This document shows positions 10,660 to 21,187 of a DNA stretch of 36,021 bases, piece by piece. The stretch's first letter is position 1. Each line of letters opens with the position of its first letter. Origin of the DNA: Gyrodactylus bullatarudis (Eukaryota > Platyhelminthes > Monogenea > Gyrodactylidea > Gyrodactylidae); the NCBI GenBank assembly GCA_012064415.1, contig SSNU01000086.1:351400-387420 (forward strand), read 5' to 3'. Below the pieces are notes generated by a model. It was not told where the DNA came from. It ran no database searches and was given only the letters and a program-made list of their open reading frames with translations. Position numbers and translations under genes: made by a program.

Positions 10660-10700
10660 TTAACCCTTAAAGTCCCACAGTGATAGATTTATCACATGTC
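10660..10700 (+). repeat. piggyBac-like terminus
   Basis: TTAA at 10660-10663 is followed by CCCTTAAAGTCCCACAG and a subterminal palindrome gtgatagatttatcac. TTAA plus CCC is the piggyBac end signature. A similar end on the other strand lies at 28309-28325 (gactttaaggg then TTAA). The partner end was not found. Confidence 0.4.
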
Positions 10701-11089
10701 ATTTTAGCAACTCATTATTATTCTTAAAAATATTAAAAATGAAGCATGCTATGTTTTTAGTTTAGGACTGAAAGATCTAACAGAATTTCTTCTTTAGGAA
10801 ACTTTTGTTTTAGAAGTGTGCAATATGGTACAACATCGTATGAATTTGTGTTTTTAATGAAGAAAAAAAAGTATTCACATTTGTAGTAATTAGCTTTAAT
10901 TAAGAAATCATGAGACACATTCAGAAGCTCGATTCTAAAGATCATCTTAAATTGAGTCACAAGATGACGGGATCGATTGACCAGGCACAAAAATGTGCAT
11001 TTCAAAAACATTAAGCAAAACTCTCGAGTCAAATGTTTAACTCGTTCTAAACAACTTTGAAAATAATGATTCAATTTTTCCAAAACAGA

Positions 11090-11894
11090 AAAATGGGTTT
11101 TGATTAGATCCTTTTTTTGTAACGTAGTTATAAATTAACATGTTGAATTTAATTCAGGTTTTTTTGTTTGTACAAAATTTATGTTACATTTTAACAATCT
11201 ATGTAAAAAATAAAGTTTAAAAATAATTGACTTAAAACTCCCATTTTTTTGAATAGTTAGGAAGATAAGTATTATTTAAGAGTTCGTAGAATTTTAAAAA
11301 ATCTGACAAAAATTAGGCCATTTGATTGAATTTCGAAAATATTTCAAATGCCCATTTTTCAATCTTTGAGTTTAAATAAAGAAGAAATTAGTTAACGAAA
11401 TTTTTCATACAAAAAGTTGGAATATTTCCATAGAAGTTCAAACTTCTTGAAAGTAAAAATCCAACATTATCTTGTAGGCATATTGGAATAACAAAATTTA
11501 ACAGAAATGATCTTAACATGATTCTATTACTATTTTCATTGAAAAAACCCTTGAAGCTTTATCATCAGCAAAAAAGTTATTCGAAATATTAGTAAAAATT
11601 CATTGAAAATCTAGCGATCTTTAAACTTGAATATTACCACAGACAAGCATTTTGATACTTGATCTTAAATAAAATAATATTCAGAATTCATAGTATTATC
11701 AACTGAGTAGGTTTTTAAAGTGGGTTGAAAAATTTGTTACATCTCTATTGACTTTGGACAATACTTAATTTTAATTGTTCGAGCTAATAAAAATCTATTG
11801 GCTCAATAAGCGTTTCATGTCAAAACTAATAATATATTATAGAATTACTGAATACAAAAAGGTTCTGTTTATTTGATAGAAACGAAATACACTT
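11090..11894. other. AT-rich sequence without recognised feature
   Basis: No reading frame with conserved motifs, no inverted repeat and no RNA gene seen. Confidence 0.45.
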
Positions 11895-12500
11895 TTAACC
11901 CTCATACGGATAGAATAAAAACTAACGTAGATGAATGAGTGGGGTCAGTTTGACCCCAAGTATAAATCTATTTATTTTCATTACAAAGTTGGCAAACTGT
12001 CACATAATGGTCATTACAAACATAACTATTACAATTATAACATCTAGTTTTTGTTTTCTTTCATGGAAAGATACTGCATCTTGATCTAGCTGGACTTGAA
12101 CAAGTGAATTTCCTTGGAGGCTCCATCAGTTCAAGTGATGTGTCTAAAGTTCTTTTTCTGACACATGATGTATTCTTCATTAGTTCTTTGGAGAGCGCTC
12201 TAAGAAATTCTCTTTTAGCTTTCTTAGGATTTTTTATATGATCGTGCCATTTCAAGCTGAATAGCACAAACACGTTGTACCCAGCAATATCTATCATGTT
12301 CCAGAAAAGCGAAAGGGGCCAGCGTAAGGTTTTTCTTCTACACGAATAATTTTCGACTAATTGATCCAATACATCTACTCTACCTTTTGTGAAATGGTAG
12401 TATGAAATGACTTCGAGAGTTTGAGGTGGGTTCGGTCTCAAATCGGGATGTAAGGTTGATAAAATTAGGACTGGCTTGTTCTTTTTCTGACCATATCAAA
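11895..12500 (-). mobile_element. piggyBac element, 3' half
   Basis: The outer end is TTAA (11895-11898) followed by CCCTCATACGG from 11899, the standard piggyBac end. A subterminal palindrome ggggtcagtttgacccc follows at 11941-11957. Transposase remnants then run on the minus strand. No matching 5' terminus (GGG-TTAA) could be found before 12852, so the 5' part is lost. Confidence 0.75.
11968..12495 (-). pseudogene. piggyBac transposase, C-terminal part, disrupted
   Basis: Read on the minus strand, KNKPVLILSTLHP leads into ISYYHFTKGRVDVLDQLVEN, then RRKTLRWPLSLFWNMIDIAG. This is the C-terminal catalytic part of DDE piggyBac transposases, and the VDVLDQ block carries the late aspartates of the active site. 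After an in-frame TGA at 12061-12063 the same frame continues for 30 codons to a TAG at 11968 and encodes a cysteine-rich zinc-binding tail (CYNC, then CNDHY, then CQLC), as in piggyBac proteins. So the first stop interrupts an otherwise recognisable tail. On the N-terminal side an in-frame TGA at 12496-12498 ends recognisable homology. The region with the early catalytic aspartates is absent. Confidence 0.85.
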
Positions 12501-12851
12501 GAATGCTTGTCTGTTCAGAATAAATTTTAAAAAGTTAGATTTGTTTCATTGAATAAAATCCTTCTTATTCATAATCAAATAATAAGCCTCTTCTAAGTCC
12601 TTTTTAGTAATGTCTAAGCAAGTTATATCCCTTGTAAGTTAGCATGATGACAACTTTTATAAAACTTGACAATAGATAAAATTACACTAATTGATCTTTG
12701 AAAGGAGATAACGTTCAAGATTTGAAATTTTCCGAAATTTTGTTTATTTAATATCTAATGCCTATGGTGGAATAAGATTATTTAAACAAAATTACAGGCA
12801 GTTTCATTATAGTTTTACGAAATTTCATCCGAGTCTAATAGTTATGTAAAG

Positions 12852-13114
12852 CTACTCTCGATGAATTTGGGAATTCATGATTTTTACAAGAATCTCACTT
12901 TTTCATCAAGGTATGGAAATTTTGAAAGATTCTTTTACAACTGATTCAAAATGTACACTTTTACTGATTTGAGAAAAAAAATTTTTTGAAAAATTCTAGA
13001 GACATTTTAAAATTCGAGATGGCGCGATCTTTTAATTTTTTATCACATTAAGTTGATTTCAAGGTCTGAAAGGAATCAAACGTTATTTTTCAGGATCATC
13101 ATTAGACAAAGAAA
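12852..13114 (+). repeat. Left terminal inverted repeat of A3
   Basis: Matches the reverse complement of 14899-15116 with scattered mismatches and one 31-bp length difference. The inner end, attagacaaagaaaat, runs directly into the reading frame. Confidence 0.75.
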
Positions 13115-14119
13115 ATAATTATTAGGTACAGAAATCGTGATGAAGAATTTTGGAAATACTTCAAAGAAGAGAATAACTTGGCATATTGTACAGATATTAG
13201 AGGACTTTATTCATCTCTCGGATTTGAATTCGTCTTACAAGACGAAAGACTTTTCATTGATTCTAACAGTATAAGTCTTAAATGTGTCCTCATTAGTAAC
13301 AACAATTCTCATCCCACTGTTCCAATAGCCTATTCAAGAAAGCTCACTGAAACATATGAATCCTTGGAATTAATTTTACGGAAAATCTATTATTATGAGC
13401 TGGAATTGAAAGTAGTCGCAGACTTTCAAGTTATTGCTCTTCTCTGTGGTTTACAATTAGGAAACACTAGCTTTCCTTGCTATAAATGTCTTTGGAATTC
13501 TCGACAAAGACAATATCATTACTTACCTGACCATTTACCACCAGAGAGAGATTACTCCATCAATTTCAATAGAATTAAACCACCTTTAATCAATGCAGAG
13601 AATATTATTCTTCCTCCTTTGCATTTGAAACTAGGAATATTTAAACAGTTCATCAAACGTTTATGTTCAACAGAATCAGATGCAATGAACTACTTGAGAG
13701 AAAAATTCTATTATCTATCGAGTGCCAAAATCAATGAAGGAATCATGAAAGGTCCAGATATAAGAGATCTCATGAATGATCATATCTTTGATCTCTATTT
13801 AAATGAAAATGAATTAAGAAGTTGGAACGCTTTTAAAAATGTTTGTATTAATTTCCTGGGAAATAATCGTGCAGATAATGAAATGGATATCTTGAATGAG
13901 CTTATCAATTCTTATGAAAACTTGGGATGTCTAATGAATTTGAAACTACACTTTTTCAAATACCATATTGATCTTTTTCCTGAAGGCCCTTTAGGCGCAT
14001 TATCAGACGAACAGGGTGAAAAATTCCATCAAGACATGGAGTTTATCGAAGAAAGATATAAAGATGATAATATTGTTCATTGCCTATCAGATTTTAGTTG
14101 GATCATATGTAAAAAATAA
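13106..14119 (+). CDS. Uncharacterised transposon-associated protein (ADF / FPCYxCLW / FHQDM family), 5'-partial
   Basis: The frame is open from just after a TAG at 13103-13105 to the TAA at 14117-14119, 337 codons. There is no ATG before 13685, so the true N-terminus is missing or lies in a separate exon. Conserved blocks in order are YRNRDEEFWKYF, RLFIDSNSISLKCVLISNNN, LKVVADFQVIALLCG, FPCYKCLWNSR (a CxxC pair), LPPLHLKLGIFKQFIK, INEGIMKGPDIRDLMND, LGCLMNLKLHFFKYHIDLFP and LGALSDEQGEKFHQDM. I recognise the family as a widespread, uncharacterised invertebrate one with many copies per genome; its reaction is not known to me. The ordered acidic and histidine positions (ADF, CxxC, LHxKLG, SDEQGE) could fit an RNase H-like transposase, which is inference. 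The frame sits directly between the TIRs of A3, which favours a transposition role. The frame is intact through all conserved blocks. Confidence 0.7.
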   Translation, partial: TKKIIIRYRNRDEEFWKYFKEENNLAYCTDIRGLYSSLGFEFVLQDERLFIDSNSISLKCVLISNNNSHPTVPIAYSRKLTETYESLELILRKIYYYELELKVVADFQVIALLCGLQLGNTSFPCYKCLWNSRQRQYHYLPDHLPPERDYSINFNRIKPPLINAENIILPPLHLKLGIFKQFIKRLCSTESDAMNYLREKFYYLSSAKINEGIMKGPDIRDLMNDHIFDLYLNENELRSWNAFKNVCINFLGNNRADNEMDILNELINSYENLGCLMNLKLHFFKYHIDLFPEGPLGALSDEQGEKFHQDMEFIEERYKDDNIVHCLSDFSWIICKK

Positions 14120-14898
14120 AGTTTATTTTATTCATACAGAGCTGTGATTGGTTATTTCGACGTTCTCTATTCTGATTGGCTACAAAAAAGGCATGCAATT
14201 TTTTTTTAATTTTCCATTACAAAACGGGACATAAAAACTGATCAATTTGACCCAGAAGATGAAATCCAATTTCTTTTTAAGTATGCTCAATCGAAAGAGC
14301 GAAAAATTTCAGTCTAGAATCTTGAAGAAAAATATGAAATTTCATTTTTTTAAAGCCGTGAGTCTCTGTTAAATGTAAATTTTAATGGATTTTTTCGATG
14401 ATTTTTTCTACCCTTTGAAGTTCTTATTTAAAATTTTCGCCAGTTCTGAGTAGGTGCGACATTGATCTATATACCAATCGACGCAGAATTAATTGCTCTA
14501 CATAATGAGCCTAATTATATTTAGGTTTAATTGCTTTTTCAAATTAATTTAATCGAAAAATTACTCTCAATTTTCCTAAAATTCTCATTTTTCAATTTTC
14601 TTCAATATCTCCCAAACTGAACCCAACTTTTAAATTCTGAGACCAGATTTGGAGTCAGCGTGAAATTTTGGATCAAAAACATATGGATCATACCCTATTA
14701 CTTTTTTGGAAATTTTTTTTTGACACACAGTGTAATTAATCTCATTTATTTAAAAAAAACCCGTCATTTTGAATTGATCTTGGATCACTCTAGTTTATCA
14801 ATTTCCAAGCAGTAAAAATGATCGAAAAATAGGAAGTAGACTTTCGCAAGTAAATGGTGTGTTTTTTCAAAAAAATGAATAAGATTAATTAATTAATT

Positions 14899-15116
14899 AT
14901 TCTCTCTGTCTAATGATGACCTTGAAATCAACAAAAATTTTCAACTCAATCTCGAAATTTCAAATGTCTCTAGAATTTTCCAAAAAAAATTTTTTTTCTC
15001 AAATCAGTAAAAGGGTACATTTTGAATCAGTTACTAATCTTTCAAAAATTTCGATACCTTGATGAAAAAATGAGATTTTTGTAAAAATCATGAATTACCA
15101 AATTCATCGAGAATAG
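14899..15116 (-). repeat. Right terminal inverted repeat of A3
   Basis: Reverse complement of the left repeat at 12852-13114, ending in cgagaatag. Confidence 0.75.
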
Positions 15117-15570
15117 TTGTAATTAAAATATTTCTCCTTAGACGTTAACGTGTTAAATTTCATTGTAATTATCGAATCTTTTTTCATCCGGCATTTATTT
15201 CAACTGTAACACGAATTAATTTCAATAGCCTTCAGAAGTAAATGATACGCTGGATAGATAGAATGATATTTATGAATACAGAAAGGTAAATTATTTCACC
15301 TTGGGAATATTTTCTGCATCAAGAGGTTGTAATATTAGTAAACTTTAGGATTTGAGTCACCAATGACTTGATTTTTATTGTACCAAGTCATGAAAATAGT
15401 GGAGGAGTTCATGAAATGAATCATCTTACTCTCTTGCTATTCTCAATCTCATCAAGAATAAATTTTAACACGATGGTTGCCTACTAGTATCACACTTTGA
15501 TACGAAAATACATATATTCTTTTAATAAAAAGTTATACCTTTCGATGAAGAATTAGAAAATAATTACTTG

Positions 15571-15895
15571 GAATTTTGCAAAATTACTCAGATCGCCCAC
15601 CGATATGATACATTCAATCTTCAAGTATTTCATATTATCCCACCAAATTTTGCTTCGAAATACCTTTCTGTGGTTCTGGAATAAAAATAAACAAAAATGT
15701 GAAAATTTTCAAATGAAAAGCATTTTTTGACCGATCATAATTAAATTTCATTTTTAACTATCGAGAAAACAATTTTAATAGGACTTTTGTTGTTTTTGCA
15801 AATTTTTTGTAAGAAATAATGTGAATTCAAGTTAAAATTACGAATATGAAACATTAAAAAACGTTTTAAATTAGAAATTTTTTACAAAATTTCAT
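15571..15895. mobile_element. Palindromic MITE, family B, copy B2
   Basis: The left end is complete (attttgcaaaattactcaga, then atcttcaagtatttc and cccaccaaattttgcttcg). The centre matches B3. The right side stops after ttacaaaatttcatc, so most of the right arm is deleted. A terminus-like stretch of the same family also occurs at about 12815-12840 on the minus strand. Confidence 0.7.
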
Positions 15896-17549
15896 CTAAG
15901 CGGCGAGAATACCATATCATTGAGTTCTGCGATTTTGCGTCCACATCGTTAATTCTCTTGATAGTTTTAAATTCTAAATTTACAAATTCCACAAAATAAT
16001 TAAAATTATTACTACACAATCAATGGAATTCTAGAATTAAGGATAACTAATCAGGAAAGTCTTTTTGTAATTCAGTTGACATTTTTCAAAACATTTTACT
16101 ATTACTTAAACGCCAGCAAAAAAGGTACCCAGTAATACGTTTGAAGTATTCAACGAAATTAAAATTAAATAAAAATTCAACAAAAGAAGTTGAGTTTTTA
16201 AACATGAAAATGTTGAGATTTCTTCAAATCTTGGTCTGTATAATAAAACCATAATAGACTATTTTCTGTCCAAGAAAATATCCCTCAGTATGTGATTGTA
16301 AGCTTAAATTATTTTTTTCAAATTCATTTGTGGATTAAAATTATGAAATGGGTATTATTATTTTAGGAAGTAGTGATTAAATTAAGATTTTGGAGACGTA
16401 ATGAGTTAAGCTCGAAAAATAAGAGGCTTACTTAATCTCTGTCAGACTAGAGTCTGAAAAATGAGAAAATTCCTTCTGAAACTCAATTTTTCAGTTAATA
16501 TTTTTCAGTTCCGTTTTGTTAGAAACGACTTAAACATGTTTTTCTCATCTCTGGACTCAAATCTTTTCTTTGCATTATAAGAATTTAATTACATCGAAGA
16601 GGAAAAAGATTTGCCAAGAATTATTTACGATTTCTTTTTAGTTTGTTAACTTTATGTTATATCACTATTTATTGCGTTTTGTCTTGAGTAGAATGTGAGG
16701 GTAGAACGAGGGTTTTGATCTGAAATCAATGGGAACGAATCTCTTGTCATAAGTTTGATGATATCAATTTTCAAAGATCTCCATCAAGTTGATTGAGAAA
16801 AAATTAACGATTCATGGCTTTATCTCCAAGTGCGTAGAAATTATAATCCCACAGTATAGAGAGATAAAACAGAGGAATTAAAAAAACGCCTCTACTTATT
16901 CGTTTTATTGATTTTACTCGTCATTAGAATCACTGATATAGAGCAGAATAGTTCAAAAGTACAAAATATCCTTTTTCAAACATTCATAATTCCTCGATTA
17001 AGAATTTCTTGAAAGTTTCTCTATTTCTCAGAGAGCATGTATGCGAACACTATCTCGCCAATTTAGTATTTAAATAATACATGAAAGCATTCGTATTTTC
17101 TAAGTACTTTAATGAAGGCAAGAACTACTTTGAATGCTCACTAACGACATGAGCAATATAATGGAATGAATATTGCTTGAAATATTCTTCCAAGCATTTT
17201 GATCATATTAATTGACATGAAGATAAGAATTTTCTAAAAAAATTTTCTTTGGATACTCTGAAACACATAATGAAAAAGGCCGAAGCGTTATAAAGATAAA
17301 GATGAAATTTAACCTCTTAATTTTTGGAAAATTAGAAAGAAGATTATATTAAAGCCATATGTACATTTCATAAAGCATCATCAGTGGCAATACTTTAAAA
17401 ATGATATAAGTTAAGAATTCATTAAAGATAATAATTTGCAAATTATGAAAGAAATAGTAAAAGTCGAAGAATATAAGAACATAATGTATGCTGAAAAAAC
17501 ACCAAAACTCTCCAAAAATTAGCAACAGTGGAGAGAAAAGTGAAAAAGC
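15896..17549. other. AT-rich sequence without recognised feature
   Basis: I found no conserved coding motif, inverted repeat or RNA gene on either strand. Confidence 0.4.
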
Positions 17550-17800
17550 TCACATAGGCCAAGGTAGTTGAAGATTATAAAAATAGTTTTTTTGGACACA
17601 TAAGTTTGGTTTATATAGATTTATGAAGAATTTCTCCTCCACCCAAACGTCTCTACTGTCATCCCCTGCATTTTTGTATAAAATTGAAAAGTTTGAAATT
17701 GAAGCTTCATGTCCGTCTTGTCTTAGATGCCTGGTCACCGCTGTGTCTTTCTTAAGATGATCGTTCCTTCTAGTTGATAACTTACTAATTGTACGACCTC
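17550..17800 (-). pseudogene. GIY-YIG nuclease fragment, retroelement C-terminus
   Basis: On the minus strand GRTISKLSTRRNDHLKKDTA is followed by VTRHLRQDGHEASISNFSIL and then DVWVEEKFFINLYKPNLCVQ. This is the second half of a GIY-YIG nuclease domain: the GRT-x-R-H part, the HL-x-GH helix and the catalytic glutamate in VEEKFFI, then the Kp-x-lN end. Penelope-like retroelements, among others, end in such a domain. The preceding GIY and YIG strands and any reverse transcriptase were not seen, so this is a remnant. A stop follows at 17550. Belonging to a Penelope element is inference. Confidence 0.6.
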
Positions 17801-20022
17801 TTGATTTTCAAAAATGCTACTAGCTCAAATTTAATATAAGAGTTAACTAAAAGGATATTGAATAGTAAATTAATCTAAAATATTTCAGTAATTATTTCAT
17901 TGGTTGATGATACTGCTATTAATAGTAAACTTTCGAGTTTCTTTAAACTTTTTCCTATCTCCTTGATTACGAAAAAATGATTAAGAAATCACCGCAAGGG
18001 ATTCGTTTTCATTTCATCAATATTAGAAAGCCCTTAGTCTCTTTTTCATTCAGAAAAATTACTGCAAAACAAGAGGGGCCAATGTTCTATAAATTATTCA
18101 GAGTTAATTTTCTTTTTTAATATTATTTCAAGACACTTGTGTCTCTTTAAAAAACTCCTCCTATAGTAGTCAACAGTAGTCAATCTAATTGAGAATAGGA
18201 AAAGAAAAATGATCAAGCAAAGTATTATTCGTTGTTTCTCCTAGATAATATTCATAACTCAATTCTCCTTTTGAAAAGCTAGTAAAATAAAAGGAGCTTT
18301 TCCTTTTAAAAGCAAGCACATACAAGTTTTATCAGAATATAACAGAATTATATATTATTGCGTGCAAACTTTTTTTCGTTGACAGAATTGGAGATACAGA
18401 GTAATAATGCATTGGTGTAATGTCCACTAATTCATGATAATTCAATTTATAATATAATTTTATTTCGTTACATTTTCCCTCCATAAAAAATGGAGCAGTA
18501 ATTCTGTATAACTTCAAAGTTTTATATCTCCATAGAATCTAAGATGTTTTCCTATTAATACTTTGAAATACAAAAAGTTTTTATGCTACTTTTTTAACTC
18601 GTATGAATTATTGATAACTTTCATTTCAGCTTCCTTAATCATAATAAAAAGTGACGATTTTTGTTTAAAATCTATCTATCTTTTGCAGTTCGTTAAGAAA
18701 GATTTGAAATTTTATTCGTGAATCAAAGATAACAATCCCTGTGCGTACAAGGAAAAAAATAAAGGTAACATTTGCATAAAATGTATTCTGGTTTTTTCGA
18801 TAGGGATTAAATTCAATTGCATCTCTGATTAGTCTTCTGATTGGTCAGCTGCGAGATAGATGAGCTTAGTGGGATTCTGCATTCCATTTATTCATTCCAT
18901 CATGCCAAGAAAGCAGTTCAGCCAAGATATACGATGAAGAGTTATTGATATCATAAATAAAGTTGAAGTTTCAATCTATAAATTTCAATAATGGTGAAAA
19001 AATCTATTTTCAGTCCCTTACCAATTGCCAAGAAAATTTTTCTTCCAATTTTAGATAGTGAAATTTTTTCTGGTACTTTTAAAATTTCCAAAAAGTCTTT
19101 TATATGGTGTAAAATTCTGAAAAGGCCTACGATTTGACTGCTATTTTATTTACAATTTGTGATGTGAATGAACTTGTAAAAAACATTTAATTTCTCTAAA
19201 TCTTCACATACAATTCTATCTTGATATAGCTCCTTCGAATGGTTATTCGAGAAATCAAAATCTACATCACCTGCTACTAATAATATAACCCAAGATGTAA
19301 CTGCTTCTTGAATTTTCTATTTTGAAAAGATTAAAGTAGTCAACTAGAAGAATTTTAGCATCAAAAGTATTTATTCAAGGCCATCGTTTACACGTTGTAG
19401 GTAGGCTGAGAGTGAAACCTTTCTTTTCGATGTAGACATTTAAATTAGTGTATGAGAAATACAAACATTTTAGTTCATAAGAGTAAGACGGATTTGAGAG
19501 AAAAATTTTCCAAACATTTCTTGTAACGGATAGTTTGGACGAGTGAGAGATGAACAAAATTGAAAAAGAATTATGACTCAAATTTTACAACAACATCGAA
19601 GCGTACGTTTATCGATACAAGTATTTCTTTTCTAAAGATGAAAAAAATAAAGAGCAGAAAGAGAATAGAACATAAACTTTGGAAAGTGATTCATCTTTTG
19701 AATTCAGCTCAGTCATTTCATCACAGTCAATGTAAACATTGGAGAATCTTTGTAAAAAATGAAATTCACGTGGGCAAATTCCCAATTTAAATTGGCGTCA
19801 ATATTTAAATACAATGACAATGCTTGAAAATAGCCTGTATGAGGACGATTAACTCTCATAGAAAATTTGCATATTTCTATGGACTTGATGTAAAACACTA
19901 TTGGCAGTACGTGACACAACAAAGACCTCTTATAACTAATCTTATCTTTTTTTCACAACACATAATTATAAATTCAAAATTCAAAGTTGCGGACAATAAT
20001 ATTTAATATATAAGGATTCTAT
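17801..20022. other. AT-rich sequence without firm feature
   Basis: No firm gene. A minus-strand stretch at about 19713-19890 (PHTGYFQALSLYLNIDANLN) is faintly like a MATH domain and may be a decayed fragment; I could not extend it in one frame. Confidence 0.35.
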
Positions 20023-20150
20023 ATGTTACCGTTAATGTTGTTACTCTTGATAGTCTCAAGACTCCTGGGAATCATCTTACTAGTAACAAGTTTAACTGAA
20101 TTGCCAGGGAGTCTTGAGACTATAAATAGTAACAACATTAACGGTAACAT
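20023..20150. repeat. Palindromic MITE, family D, 128 bp
   Basis: Arms of about 47 bp (20023-20069 and 20104-20150) are inverted with few mismatches and share gttaccgttaatgttgttac and the block agtctcaagactc. A 34-bp loop separates them. The transcript would fold into one long hairpin. Confidence 0.75.
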
Positions 20151-20302
20151 GCATTAAACTGGGACGAAATTTTGCAAAATTACTTAAATCGCCCATCGAT
20201 ATTTAAAAATACTAATCTTCAAGTATTTAAATATTATCCCACCAAATTTCGCTTCAAAATACCTTTCCATGCTTCTGGAATAAGATAAACAAAATTGTGA
20301 AT

Positions 20303-20311
20303 TTTTTTAAA
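20303..20311. repeat. 9-bp target site duplication of the MULE, left copy
   Basis: ttttttaaa lies directly before the TIR and is repeated at 22549-22557 directly after the other TIR. Nine bp is the usual Mutator-type duplication length. Confidence 0.8.
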
Positions 20312-20504
20312 GGGGTATTTGCAAAACTAGTATGTCCAATGGGCGTTTATTCAGAATTAGTATGTTTTTAAATTGAAAAATCAGATCTAGTATGTCGTTT
20401 TCCGCAAGTACGTGTAAGAAAAATTTCAGATTTAGTATGTGCTTGAGTTTTTTTTCAAATTTAGTATGTTTTTGCTCACAATTAGTATGGATTACTAGAT
20501 TTTA
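20312..20504 (+). repeat. Left TIR of the MULE with six TAGTATG motifs
   Basis: TAGTATG occurs at 20328, 20358, 20388, 20433, 20462 and 20483, mostly preceded by TCAGA or TCAAA plus two or three bases. The assembly gap cuts it at 20505. Confidence 0.85.
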
Positions 20505-20997
20505 NNNNNNNNNNNNNNNNNNNNNNNNNNNNNNNNNNNNNNNNNNNNNNNNNNNNNNNNNNNNNNNNNNNNNNNNNNNNNNNNNNNNNNNNNNNNNNNN
20601 NNNNNNNNNNNNNNNNNNNNNNNNNNNNNNNNNNNNNNNNNNNNNNNNNNNNNNNNNNNNNNNNNNNNNNNNNNNNNNNNNNNNNNNNNNNNNNNNNNNN
20701 NNNNNNNNNNNNNNNNNNNNNNNNNNNNNNNNNNNNNNNNNNNNNNNNNNNNNNNNNNNNNNNNNNNNNNNNNNNNNNNNNNNNNNNNNNNNNNNNNNNN
20801 NNNNNNNNNNNNNNNNNNNNNNNNNNNNNNNNNNNNNNNNNNNNNNNNNNNNNNNNNNNNNNNNNNNNNNNNNNNNNNNNNNNNNNNNNNNNNNNNNNNN
20901 NNNNNNNNNNNNNNNNNNNNNNNNNNNNNNNNNNNNNNNNNNNNNNNNNNNNNNNNNNNNNNNNNNNNNNNNNNNNNNNNNNNNNNNNNNNNNNNNN
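20505..20997. other. Assembly gap (493 N)
   Basis: A run of N. The hidden sequence should hold the 5' part of the MULE and probably the left half of the family A insertion. Confidence 0.99.
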
Positions 20998-21138
20998 CTT
21001 AAAATTTGATTTTTTTCAAATTTTTTTTCTTCAGATCCTGAAAGTGGAACCTACGATCTAGATTCCAAAAAATCTTGATCAAATTCGATTTCTTGGTGAA
21101 AAAATTCATAATTTTGTAAAAAGCATCTTCATATTAAT
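20998..21138. mobile_element. Family A fragment A4 inside the MULE
   Basis: From the gap edge, ctagattccaaaaaatcttg, atcaaattcgatttcttgg and agcatcttcatattaat followed by TA (21139-21140) match the right half of the family A copy at 31886-32477. The left half lies in the gap. It ends about 50 bp before the surviving transposase frame. Confidence 0.7.
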
Positions 21139-21187
21139 TAGGTTTAGTTGTAAAACATCTTCTTCTCTAAATCAATGAGCATCAATT

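Larger units (their letters stand above)
12852..15116. mobile_element. Long-TIR DNA transposon of family A type carrying an uncharacterised reading frame (A3)
   Basis: Inverted repeats of about 215-265 bp (12852-13114 and 14899-15116) bound a 2.27-kb unit. Shared tracts, as read on the left, include ctcgatgaatttgg, ttcatgatttttacaa, actgattcaaaatgtac, ttttactgatttgag and gttgatttcaaggt. Relative to the right repeat, the left one holds about 31 extra bases (near 13065-13095). A TA dinucleotide sits at both outer edges (12853-12854, 15115-15116), as in other family A copies. The only coding sequence inside is the frame at 13106-14119. The rest, 14120-14898, is AT-rich with no gene. Confidence 0.75.

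Noticed and set aside
10757..11083. 108-codon minus-strand frame next to a piggyBac-like end
   Set aside because: I looked for transposase motifs because of its position and found none. It starts with TTG and has no clear domain; it could be a decayed fragment.
19713..19922. Minus-strand stretch faintly like a MATH domain
   Set aside because: The match is limited to one short run; neighbouring frames have several stops and no second motif.
20392..21009. 205-codon frame across the N run
   Set aside because: It is almost entirely undetermined bases and starts inside the MULE TIR.
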